64,000 bases of DNA from Flagellimonas amoyensis (GTDB lineage Bacteria; Bacteroidota; Bacteroidia; Flavobacteriales; Flavobacteriaceae). Numbering within the stretch: the first letter of the stretch is position 1; each line of letters starts with the position of its first letter. The stretch is taken from assembly GCF_003058265.1 (NCBI RefSeq), contig NZ_QBUK01000004.1, positions 186,001 to 250,000 on the forward strand. Reading direction: 5' to 3'. Positions 34,686-42,654 of the stretch are shown here, piece after piece. The notes beneath the pieces are model-generated. The model ran no database searches. It was not told the DNA's origin and worked only from the letters and a program-made list of their open reading frames with translations. A program made the translations under genes and the position numbers.

Positions 34686-35525
34686 ATGAAAAAACTGCTC
34701 AACAAGATAATGCCACTGGCCTACGGGCAATACTACAACACCTATTCCTTGGTCGCTCCCAAAAAAGTGGCCAACCATGCGTTCCATTTGTTCTGTACCG
34801 TACGGAAAGGTCGTGTGCTGCCCCAGCAGGCCGAATATCTGGAGAAGGCCAAGTTGACGGTGGAAAATGTGGCCGATCATGAACTACAGGTCTATCATTG
34901 GCCGGGAAAGAAGGAAACCGTTCTCCTCGTCCATGGTTGGGAGAGCAATACCTTCCGTTGGCGCAACCTCATCAAGAAACTTCAAGAGGCCGACTTTAAC
35001 ATTATTGCCTTCGATGCCCCTTCGCATGGTCACTCTTCGGGAAATTATCTGTATGTACCCCTGTATGAGGAAGCGGTGGACCACATGGTCAAAAAGTATG
35101 CTCCAAAACACCTCATCGGTCACTCTGTAGGAGGCATGACCATCATGTACAACCAATACAAAAATCCCTGTAGCAATGTAGAAAAAATGGTCACCATTGG
35201 TTCCCCCTCGGAGTTTTACGAGATCATGGAGCATTTCCAGAACATCTTGAAATTCAATGACCGGGTGATGGGCCACTTGGATGCGTATGTGATGGATCGG
35301 TTTGGTTTTAGGATCCGTGAATTTTCCACTTCCAATTTTGCGAAGTCCATCAACAAAAAAGGCCTGCTTTTCCATGATCGATTGGATGCGATTACCCCCT
35401 ACCATGCCTCCGTTCAGGTAAATTCCAACTGGAAGGGCAGTTCGTTGGTGAGCACGGAAGGGCTGGGCCACTCCATGCACCAAGACGATGTGAACGATCA
35501 GATCATCTCTTTTTTGGAAGCCTGA
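34686..35525 (+). CDS. Alpha/beta hydrolase
   Basis: This is a 279-residue cytosolic serine hydrolase. The oxyanion strand is [13 protein letters not shown], the nucleophile elbow GHSVGG (Ser at about 150), and the catalytic histidine is in [10 protein letters not shown] near the end. An acid residue is expected near LDAITPYHA. The substrate is unknown. It is divergent from an HxlR regulator and followed by a VOC-family gene, a common stress/detoxification arrangement. Confidence 0.88.
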   Translation: MKKLLNKIMPLAYGQYYNTYSLVAPKKVANHAFHLFCTVRKGRVLPQQAEYLEKAKLTVENVADHELQVYHWPGKKETVLLVHGWESNTFRWRNLIKKLQEADFNIIAFDAPSHGHSSGNYLYVPLYEEAVDHMVKKYAPKHLIGHSVGGMTIMYNQYKNPCSNVEKMVTIGSPSEFYEIMEHFQNILKFNDRVMGHLDAYVMDRFGFRIREFSTSNFAKSINKKGLLFHDRLDAITPYHASVQVNSNWKGSSLVSTEGLGHSMHQDDVNDQIISFLEA

Positions 35526-35557
35526 AAAAGTTGTCCTACTTTTCAGAAAAATTTTCC

Positions 35558-35980
35558 ATGCAGAACGTAACTCCTTTTCACGTGGCCATTCCCGTGCACA
35601 ATCTGGATGAGTGCAGGACTTTTTATAGGGAAATCCTTGAATGCGAGGAAGGCCGGAGCAGTGACCATTGGGTAGATTTCAACTTGTTTGGGCACCAACT
35701 CGTCATCCACTACAAACCAAAATCCGAGGAGGAACTCCACACCAATCCCGTGGATGGGAAAAATGTGCCTGTTCCGCACTATGGTGTGGTCTTGCCTTGG
35801 GACGTTTTCCAATCCTTTTCCAAAAAACTGGAAAACAAGGGCATTGCCTTTGTGATTGAGCCTTACATTCGGTTCAAAGGGGAAGTTGGGGAGCAGGCCA
35901 CCATGTTCTTTTTGGACCCCGCTGGGAATGCCTTGGAATTCAAGGCATTTAAAGATATGGGACAATTGTTTGCCAAATAA
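35558..35980 (+). CDS. VOC family protein (glyoxalase/dioxygenase fold)
   Basis: The product is 140 residues from the ATG at 35558 ([15 protein letters not shown]); the in-frame TTG at 35531 is rejected. The paired beta-alpha-beta-beta-beta modules are visible, with metal-ligand candidates H in FHVAIPVHN and E/H in the [11 protein letters not shown] strand, and [17 protein letters not shown] at the end. It lies 32 bases after the hydrolase stop and is probably in its operon. Reaction and substrate are unknown. It is convergent with the DUF2306 gene, directly abutting it. Confidence 0.85.
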   Translation: MQNVTPFHVAIPVHNLDECRTFYREILECEEGRSSDHWVDFNLFGHQLVIHYKPKSEEELHTNPVDGKNVPVPHYGVVLPWDVFQSFSKKLENKGIAFVIEPYIRFKGEVGEQATMFFLDPAGNALEFKAFKDMGQLFAK

Positions 35981-36607
35981 TCAGGCCAAAGTGAGTCCTT
36001 TTCTACGCACCCAAAGATGGGCAAATACGATATTGGGCACCCAACAGAGCCAGGCCACAATTTTATAGGCCAACAAAAATTCCCCTAAAACAATGGTAAG
36101 CAAGGGCAACCAGATCCGAAGGGTAACCGCTGCAAAACATGCTGCATAGCTATAGACCATCATCCCTTGATGAAGGGAAATATCCTTTTTTCGTATGGCG
36201 AGATATGCCCTGATGGTCGTGAACAACCAAACGATTCCCAAACTGATAAACCCTAAGGATGGGACAAATCCGCCCGAGGCATAAAAACCTATATACACCC
36301 CACAAATCCCACTTATCACAGCGGACAGAACATAGATTTTTCCCAAATTTCTGTGGAGTTCCAGTTTTTTGGTCCTGAGTTTTCTGCTGAACTGGGACCA
36401 ACCCGTCAAAAGGGCCATTCCACCAAATACAATATGCCCGTAAAAGCCGATTCTCCAGAGCATATTGGCCGATATTTCCTTGGATTTTCCCTGCAAAAGG
36501 CCAAATTCTTCTGCCGAAAAGAAGTACATCAACGGATAGAGCCCTATCCCTATGGCCAAAATGGCAAATACGGCCCAAGCTGTTTTGTTCCTGACGGATC
36601 CAGCCAT
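35981..36607 (-). CDS. DUF2306 integral membrane protein
   Basis: This is a 208-residue membrane protein with about six helices, starting WAVFAILAIGIGLYPLMYFF. The DUF2306 pattern includes LHRNLGKIYVLSAVISGICGVYI, TIRAYLAIRKKDISLHQGMMVYSYA with conserved histidines that could bind haem or a metal, and WVPNIVFAHLW. The function of the family is not established. It abuts the convergent VOC gene (stops at 35980 and 35981). Confidence 0.85.
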   Translation of the reverse strand: MAGSVRNKTAWAVFAILAIGIGLYPLMYFFSAEEFGLLQGKSKEISANMLWRIGFYGHIVFGGMALLTGWSQFSRKLRTKKLELHRNLGKIYVLSAVISGICGVYIGFYASGGFVPSLGFISLGIVWLFTTIRAYLAIRKKDISLHQGMMVYSYAACFAAVTLRIWLPLLTIVLGEFLLAYKIVAWLCWVPNIVFAHLWVRRKGLTLA

Positions 36608-36726
36608 AACGTTATGATTTATAGTGAGGTAAGTTATCGATTATTTGATAACAAAAACAAGATTCTGCAACGGAATTCGTTATCATGTACAGAACAGGCC
36701 ACAATGCCATCCCAAATGTTACCTTT

Positions 36727-36885
36727 ATGAAAACAATTCTACTTTTGATCACCGTGCTATTTTCTTCCATGGCACTATCCAGTTGCACCAACGATGAAGG
36801 TGAGACCGAATTTGACCGCATTACCCCAGAAGAGGAGCAACAGGCTGCCTTAGCGAAAACAGAACAAAAGGAACAGGTACATTAA
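36727..36885 (+). CDS. Small lipoprotein of unknown function
   Basis: The product is 52 residues from the ATG at 36727. It has a signal peptide ([16 protein letters not shown]) and lipobox LSSC (Cys19), and the mature peptide is acidic and Gln/Glu-rich ([20 protein letters not shown]). Its stop codon overlaps that of the convergent folD gene (36882-36885). Small flavobacterial lipoproteins of this type are common near core genes; I know of no function. Confidence 0.6.
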   Translation: MKTILLLITVLFSSMALSSCTNDEGETEFDRITPEEEQQAALAKTEQKEQVH

Positions 36886-37769
36886 GCCTGTTTGGACTTG
36901 TGCCTTTCCCTGGCCAATAGCGTGTTTTGGAGGAGCATGGCAATGGTCATGGGCCCCACTCCGCCCGGAACAGGGGTAATATAGGATGCTTTTTTGCTGA
37001 CATTTTCAAAATCGACATCCCCGGTGATGTAGTATCCTTTTTCATGGGTATCATCGGGCACACGGGTAATGCCCACATCGATGATGGTGACCCCCTCCTT
37101 CACCATATCTTCCTTTAGGAAGTTGGGGACTCCCAATGCCGATACCACAATATCCGCCTGAAGAGTCAGTGCCTTGAGGTCCTTGGTTCTGCTGTGGGTA
37201 AGGGTGACCGTGGAGTCGGCCGCCTGTCCTTTTTGGCTCATCAAAATACTGATAGGTCTCCCCACAATATGGCTCCTACCGATCACCACAGTGTGCTTTC
37301 CCGAAGTTTCCACATTGTACCTACGCAATAGTTCCATAATACCGAAGGGCGTGGCAGGGATAAAGGATTCCATATCAAGGGCCATCTTACCAAAATTGGT
37401 GGGATGGAACCCATCCACATCCTTATCGGGATCTACGGCAAGCAGTACTTTTTGTTCATCGATGTGCTTGGGCAATGGCAATTGCACAATGTACCCATCA
37501 ATGTCAGGATTGGCATTCAAGTCAGCCACTTGCTTCAGCAGGGCTTCTTCTGTAGTATCTTCTGGCAGATGGATCAGGGTGGATTCGAAACCTATCTTTT
37601 TGCAGGACCGCACCTTGCTGCCCACATAGGTGAGACTGGCCCCGTCGTTGCCGACAAGAACTGCGGCCAAGTGGGGAACCTTCTCCCCTCTTTCCTTCAT
37701 TTGAGCTACCTCAACGGCAATCTCATCTTTGATTTGGTTGGATATTTTTTTTCCGTCAAGGATTTCCAT
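36882..37769 (-). CDS. folD: Bifunctional methylenetetrahydrofolate dehydrogenase / methenyltetrahydrofolate cyclohydrolase
   Basis: This is a 295-residue cytosolic enzyme of one-carbon metabolism that interconverts 5,10-methylene- and 10-formyl-tetrahydrofolate with NADP. The signature [14 protein letters not shown] (with the catalytic lysine KK), the [11 protein letters not shown] dinucleotide site and [15 protein letters not shown] are all present. Length is normal for FolD. It lies upstream of an unrelated small lipoprotein and directly downstream of ffh (58 bases), and is probably co-transcribed with ffh. Confidence 0.97.
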   Translation of the reverse strand: MEILDGKKISNQIKDEIAVEVAQMKERGEKVPHLAAVLVGNDGASLTYVGSKVRSCKKIGFESTLIHLPEDTTEEALLKQVADLNANPDIDGYIVQLPLPKHIDEQKVLLAVDPDKDVDGFHPTNFGKMALDMESFIPATPFGIMELLRRYNVETSGKHTVVIGRSHIVGRPISILMSQKGQAADSTVTLTHSRTKDLKALTLQADIVVSALGVPNFLKEDMVKEGVTIIDVGITRVPDDTHEKGYYITGDVDFENVSKKASYITPVPGGVGPMTIAMLLQNTLLARERHKSKQA

Positions 37770-37827
37770 ACTGGTTATTTGGTTTTGATCATTTTCAACT
37801 TGAGCAACTTCTGACTTCTGACTAAAG

Positions 37828-39156
37828 TTATCTCATGTTCTGCATCATCTGCATCATCTTTTTGCCCCCACCGCCTTGCATCATCTTCATCATTTTGCTC
37901 ATTTGATCGAACTGTTTTAGGAGCTGGTTCACTTCCTGGACGGAGGTACCACTACCGGCTGCGATGCGTTTTTTGCGGCTTGCGTCCAATTTGGAAGGTG
38001 TGGAACGCTCATCTGGGGTCATGGAATGGATGATGGCCTCAATGTGCTTGAAGGCATCGTCGTCTATATCGAGACCTTTCAGTGCTTTCCCAGCACCGGG
38101 AATCATCCCCATCAGGTCCTTCATGCTTCCCATTTTCTTGATCTGTTGTATCTGGCTCAAGAAATCGTCAAAGCCGAACTTGTTCTTGGCGATCTTCTTT
38201 TGGATCTTACGCGCCTGTTCTTCATCAAACTGTTCTTGGGCGCGCTCCACCAACGAGACCACGTCACCCATTCCCAATATCCGATCGGCCATCCTTGAAG
38301 GGTGGAAGACATCAATGGCCTCCATTTTCTCCCCTGTTCCGATGAACTTGATGGGCTTATCCACCACAGATTTGATGGAAATGGCCGCACCACCTCGGGT
38401 ATCACCATCGAGCTTGGTCAAGATGACCCCGTCAAAATTGAGGACGTCGTTGAAGGCCTTGGCCGTGATCACGGCATCTTGACCTGTCATGGAATCCACC
38501 ACAAAAAGGGTCTCTTGGGGCTGTATGGCCTTGTGGATGTTGGCAATCTCGGTCATCATCTGCTCATCCACGGCCAAACGACCTGCGGTATCGATGATCA
38601 CCACATTGCAGCCCAAGCTTTTGGCCTGTGCCACACCTGCCTTGGTAATGGCCACGGGATCGTTGTTTTCCCTATCGGAATAGACCTCTACACCAATTTG
38701 TTCTCCGACCACGTGCAATTGGTCGATAGCCGCCGGACGGTACACGTCACAGGCAACCAAAAGAGGCTTTTTGTTTTTCTTGCTTTTAAGGTAATTGGCG
38801 AGTTTCCCGGAAAAGGTGGTCTTACCCGACCCTTGGAGACCGGACATCAGGATCACGGAGGGGTTTCCGGAGAGGTTCACATCCTCTGCATCGCCCCCCA
38901 TCAGTTCGGTGAGTTCGTCCTTTACGATCTTCACCATGAGCTGACCGGGCTGTAACGTGGTCAACACGTTCTGTCCCAGTGCCTTTTCCTTTACTTTATT
39001 GGTAAAATCCTTTGCAATCTTGAAGTTGACGTCGGCATCCAAAAGGGCCCTTCGCACTTCCTTCAGGGTTTCCGCAACATTGATCTCGGTTATCTGCCCA
39101 TGCCCTTTGAGGACGTGGAGCGCCTTGTCCAGTTTTTCGCTTAAATTATCGAACAT
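37828..39156 (-). CDS. ffh: Signal recognition particle protein Ffh
   Basis: This is a 442-residue SRP54 GTPase that binds signal peptides and 4.5S RNA and delivers nascent membrane proteins to FtsY. N domain, then G domain with G1 [16 protein letters not shown] near 108, [25 protein letters not shown] and GTGEK are seen. The M domain (from about 300) contains the [21 protein letters not shown] and a Met-rich tail ([17 protein letters not shown]), which forms the flexible signal-peptide groove. It is probably in an operon with folD. Confidence 0.97.
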   Translation of the reverse strand: MFDNLSEKLDKALHVLKGHGQITEINVAETLKEVRRALLDADVNFKIAKDFTNKVKEKALGQNVLTTLQPGQLMVKIVKDELTELMGGDAEDVNLSGNPSVILMSGLQGSGKTTFSGKLANYLKSKKNKKPLLVACDVYRPAAIDQLHVVGEQIGVEVYSDRENNDPVAITKAGVAQAKSLGCNVVIIDTAGRLAVDEQMMTEIANIHKAIQPQETLFVVDSMTGQDAVITAKAFNDVLNFDGVILTKLDGDTRGGAAISIKSVVDKPIKFIGTGEKMEAIDVFHPSRMADRILGMGDVVSLVERAQEQFDEEQARKIQKKIAKNKFGFDDFLSQIQQIKKMGSMKDLMGMIPGAGKALKGLDIDDDAFKHIEAIIHSMTPDERSTPSKLDASRKKRIAAGSGTSVQEVNQLLKQFDQMSKMMKMMQGGGGKKMMQMMQNMR

Positions 39157-39207
39157 AAGTTCTTGTGTTTTAAAGGAGCGACAAATTTAAGAATAATAAA
39201 AATGAAA

Positions 39208-39233
39208 AGGACGGCTTTGGGGATGGCCGTCCT
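39208..39233 (-). terminator. Rho-independent terminator after the modular lipoprotein gene
   Basis: An 8-base stem (AGGACGGC with GCCGTCCT) encloses 10 bases and is followed on the minus strand by TTTCATTTTTATT. It lies 27 bases past the stop codon at 39260. Confidence 0.7.
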
Positions 39234-39259
39234 CTAAAAAAAGAATTGGGGAAAAATTT

Positions 39260-40999
39260 TTAAGGTTTTTCGAACACCAAGGTCTTCAAATTACCTTCTT
39301 CACTATCATCTTTGAGTTCTATTCGAGTGGATGTGATGGAAACCACTTTCCAATCATCAGTCAGTTCCAACAAATCTCCATCGGTTTCAAAATTGAGGTA
39401 GCACTTCAGGCCCTCCTCTGAATCCCTGACCACCCTCCATAGTCCAGTTTCGATGGGATCTTGGTTCAAGGAGACCTCCACTTGGTACATCGAGGAGAAA
39501 TCGAAATCCATTCCAGCAAACGATGTGGTCAAGTCCACTTCGGCTTCTTTGTAGAGTGCAATGTTCCATGGTCCATCCATGGCAATGTTCCTGATTTCGA
39601 CCACATCGCCATCATCTGCATTGTCGTTGCAGACACGGAGCAGTGTCATTTCATGGTCAGTGCCAGGCACTTCAAATTTCAAGCGGGTATCCGTCAGTTC
39701 CCGCAGAGGCCATTCAAAACTGACCCCCGGCTCAGTACCCATAGTGATCATGAGGGCCAATTGGAGCTGACTGCTGAGGCCGATTTCCCAAGTTCCTTCT
39801 GATACTTCCACGCCATTGCTCAACGTCACGGTACCATCTGCCATAAACTGGAATCCATAGCCCAAAAGCCTTCTGACTTCCTCACCATCGTTCTTCACCT
39901 TTTTGATGACCCATTCACATTCGTTTAAAATGGCCCTGAGGGTGTTTGGGTCGATTTCTTCTACTGGATCTACATCACATCGTTTTTTGAGGATGATCCT
40001 GTTTCCTCCATCTTTGTATAATTTGATGACCCCAGGCTCCAATTCATATACATCCCATGTCATGGAAAAATCCACCAAGGCACTGAATTCCAATGTCAAC
40101 TGCACACCGTTGTTCGTGCTTTGGGAAGTCCAGGTGCCTGTTAATGGTGCACTGACGCCTCCTCCGATCACCACGGTACCATCTTGGGAAAAGGTCATGA
40201 TGGACTCAAAATACTGGTCCGTACTGTCCAGATTCTCCCGAAGTACTTCCCGCACTTCCAATTGACAGGCCAATAGAAAGGCATCGAGGATTTCCTTGTT
40301 GAGGGCATTGCGGTCACATTCATTACCGGCGATGCTGAGGGCCATGTGCAAATCTTCATTGTTCTCAACAATGATTTCGCTGCCATCACTTTTCTTTAGC
40401 GTGATGGGAAAACTGATGCTGACCAATTGGTCGTCCTCCAATTCCGAGAAGAACCTTCTCATTTGCAGATCACTTTCCACAACAACCTCTCCGGTCATTT
40501 GATTGTCGACATTGAAGGTAAAAAGCGCTATGGGGTATACAAAATCTATACATTTAATATGGTCCTCCACACTACTTTCCACACATTCCCCGGCAAGCTC
40601 TAGGAGTTGCTCCTGGTTTTCCACAACAATTTCGCTATGGTTGGAAAGGGTGATGGTGACCGGAAAACTGATTTCCAAAGCACCATTGTCCAGCCCTGCG
40701 AGGGTCACTTTGATGCTCTGAAGATCTTCCATGGAAGTAATGGTGATGGCCGCAGCACCGTTGATACTTACGGTATAGGGAAAATTTATGGCAAAACAGC
40801 TTGACTCATCCACAACATCGTCATAGGAGCCATCAAATGCAGTGGTCTTTTCAATCAAACTTGCTGTGGCGGAATTGGCTTGGATGGTCTGTTCCTCATT
40901 GCCTCCGTTGACATCCTCAAACTCGTCTTGACAAGATGAGAAAAGGGAAACAATCCCTATAAAGGCAACATACACTATCTTTTTCACAAAACTTTTCAT
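39260..40999 (-). CDS. Large modular lipoprotein of unknown function
   Basis: The product is 579 residues from the ATG at 40999 (MKSFVKK), with lipobox SLFSSC (Cys23). The mature protein has internal duplication: two N-terminal modules each start C-(I)-F-x-YP and contain a (S/D)(I)SFP(I/V)T(I/L)-(S)-x-SEI(V)VEN(Q/N)E module, then three lipocalin-like modules, each with a T-W-x(6-8)-strand pattern and a final cysteine pair (…KKRC, …LLRVC). It is divergent from the ECF sigma gene, sharing a palindromic promoter region, and is followed by a terminator. Its expression is probably linked to the sigma/FecR system. The function is unknown; surface display is likely. Confidence 0.8.
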   Translation of the reverse strand: MKSFVKKIVYVAFIGIVSLFSSCQDEFEDVNGGNEEQTIQANSATASLIEKTTAFDGSYDDVVDESSCFAINFPYTVSINGAAAITITSMEDLQSIKVTLAGLDNGALEISFPVTITLSNHSEIVVENQEQLLELAGECVESSVEDHIKCIDFVYPIALFTFNVDNQMTGEVVVESDLQMRRFFSELEDDQLVSISFPITLKKSDGSEIIVENNEDLHMALSIAGNECDRNALNKEILDAFLLACQLEVREVLRENLDSTDQYFESIMTFSQDGTVVIGGGVSAPLTGTWTSQSTNNGVQLTLEFSALVDFSMTWDVYELEPGVIKLYKDGGNRIILKKRCDVDPVEEIDPNTLRAILNECEWVIKKVKNDGEEVRRLLGYGFQFMADGTVTLSNGVEVSEGTWEIGLSSQLQLALMITMGTEPGVSFEWPLRELTDTRLKFEVPGTDHEMTLLRVCNDNADDGDVVEIRNIAMDGPWNIALYKEAEVDLTTSFAGMDFDFSSMYQVEVSLNQDPIETGLWRVVRDSEEGLKCYLNFETDGDLLELTDDWKVVSITSTRIELKDDSEEGNLKTLVFEKP

Positions 41000-41076
41000 A
41001 ACTATTTGAACTTTGGGGTTATAATTCAACTTTAGAACAACTCTTCCTAAAAAAACCCTACTTTGGCTCCATAATT

Positions 41077-41092
41077 TTCAAATATATTTGAA
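41077..41092. promoter_or_regulatory. 16-base palindrome with divergent overlapping -7 elements
   Basis: TTCAAATATATTTGAA is a perfect palindrome. It contains TATATTTG, a perfect -7 element, on the plus strand (41083-41090) and on the minus strand (41086-41079). A TTTG box at 41062-41065 is a possible -33 for the sigma gene. It therefore serves both the sigma gene (ATG 41114) and the lipoprotein gene (ATG 40999). Confidence 0.5.
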
Positions 41093-41113
41093 CCGAGAAA
41101 CAATTCTTTCCCT

Positions 41114-41611
41114 ATGGACAATGTTTGCGAAGATCGTATATTCAGTTCCATTTTCAAGACACATTCCAAAACGGTCTTCAACTATATCTATTATAAGTTC
41201 GGGAACGAGGAGAAGGCCAACGATGCCGTCCAAGAGGCTTTCGTAAAGTTATGGGAGAACTGTGCCAAGGTGAGTCCCGAAAAGGCAAAATCGTTTGTCT
41301 ATACCGTGGCCAACAATCTCTATCTGAATGTGATCAAAGCCGAAAAGGTCCGGATTAAGTATGCGGATAAAGGAAATGACCGATCCCACGAGTCACCCGA
41401 ATTTTTGATGGAGGAAAAACAATACAAGGAAAAACTGGAAAAAGCACTGGATGCCCTTCCGGAAAACCAACGTACCACCTTTCTGCTCAACCGGATAGAT
41501 GGAAAAAAGTATGCGGAAATTGCCGAGATGGAAGGTGTCAGCGTAAAGGCCATTGAAAAGAGGATGCATTTGGCCCTGAAAAGCCTGCGGGAACAGATTG
41601 ATGGAATTTGA
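41114..41611 (+). CDS. ECF-type RNA polymerase sigma factor
   Basis: This is a 165-residue sigma-70 family member of the extracytoplasmic-function type. Region 2 is seen in FKTHSKTVFNYIYYKFGNEEKANDAVQEAFVKLWEN, with region 4 in LPENQRTTFLLNRIDGKKYAEIAEMEGVSVKAIEKRMHLAL. It is followed after 128 bases by a FecR-type anti-sigma factor and a TonB-dependent receptor, the FecIR-type signalling set of Bacteroidota in which ligand binding at the receptor releases the sigma factor. Its start is 24 bases after the -7 element. Its targets probably include its own operon. Confidence 0.92.
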   Translation: MDNVCEDRIFSSIFKTHSKTVFNYIYYKFGNEEKANDAVQEAFVKLWENCAKVSPEKAKSFVYTVANNLYLNVIKAEKVRIKYADKGNDRSHESPEFLMEEKQYKEKLEKALDALPENQRTTFLLNRIDGKKYAEIAEMEGVSVKAIEKRMHLALKSLREQIDGI

Positions 41612-41739
41612 CCCCATGACCTGAAAACCAAAGAGAAGAGACCAAAAACAAAAGATTGGAATTTGGGATTTACTGTTTGGAAATTAAAAAGTAGGGTATT
41701 GTATAAGTTAGTTGTTGTAATAAGGTAAAGCATAGACCC

Positions 41740-42654
41740 ATGCAAGAAAATTATTTGGCAAAATGGCTGAGCGGTGAACTATCCGCGGAAGAACTTGCGG
41801 AATTCAAAAAATCCGACGAGTATGCTTCCTATGTCAAATTGATGGAGGTTTCCGGCACCATGGAAGCCCCCGATTTTGATGTGGACGGCGCACTGCAACG
41901 CATCAAGGATGAGCGCATCGGGAATGCACCAAAGGTCATTGCCCTGAACCCTTTCAAGAAATTTCTACGGGTCGCCGCCGTTATCGCCGTGCTCATGGTG
42001 GGTTCTTATCTGTATTTGAACACCTTGGATGAATCCGTCACCACAGATTTTGCCGAACGTTCCGAAGTGATCCTTCCCGATAACTCGGAAATTTTCCTCA
42101 ATGCCGGTTCCCAAGTATCCTTCAGCGAGAAGAAATGGGACCAAAAAAGGGATGTCTCCCTAAAGGGTGAGGCTTTCTTCAAAGTGGCCAAGGGAAAAAA
42201 ATTCACCGTGTCCACCGAACATGGAACCGTTGCCGTTCTGGGCACCCAGTTCAATGTGGAAAACAGAAAGGGCTTTTTTGAAGTGACCTGTTATGAAGGT
42301 CTCGTGAGCGTCACCCACAACAACACAGAGACAAAATTGCCCGCAGGGACTTCCTTTGTGGTCATCGATGGAAAAATCATAGATTCCACAAAACCCAACG
42401 GAACCCGACCTGCGTGGATGGGCAACGAAAGTAGCTTTGAACGCATTCCATTGCAATATGTCCTGGCCGAATTGGAAAGACAGTTCAACATCAAGGTAAA
42501 GACCAAAAATGTAAACACTGAACTCTTGTTTACCGGCACTTTCAACAACACAAATCTAGAAATGGCGTTAAAAAGTATAAGTACCCCGTCTCAAATCCAA
42601 TACAAAATAGAAGGCGACAACGTACTTTTTTATGCTGGGAACACTCTTCAATAA
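41740..42654 (+). CDS. FecR family anti-sigma factor
   Basis: This is 304 residues: a cytoplasmic N-terminal part (about 1-72), one membrane helix (FLRVAAVIAVLMVGSYLYL, about 73-92), then the periplasmic FecR domain (FAERSEVILPDNSEIFLNAGSQVSF ... GEAFFKVAKGKKFTV, VLGTQFNVENR) and a C-terminal DUF4974 region (IPLQYVLAELERQFNIKVKTKN). The start is the ATG at 41740. The gene overlaps the receptor gene by 23 bases, so translation is coupled. It holds the ECF sigma factor inactive until a signal arrives from the receptor. Confidence 0.93.
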   Translation: MQENYLAKWLSGELSAEELAEFKKSDEYASYVKLMEVSGTMEAPDFDVDGALQRIKDERIGNAPKVIALNPFKKFLRVAAVIAVLMVGSYLYLNTLDESVTTDFAERSEVILPDNSEIFLNAGSQVSFSEKKWDQKRDVSLKGEAFFKVAKGKKFTVSTEHGTVAVLGTQFNVENRKGFFEVTCYEGLVSVTHNNTETKLPAGTSFVVIDGKIIDSTKPNGTRPAWMGNESSFERIPLQYVLAELERQFNIKVKTKNVNTELLFTGTFNNTNLEMALKSISTPSQIQYKIEGDNVLFYAGNTLQ

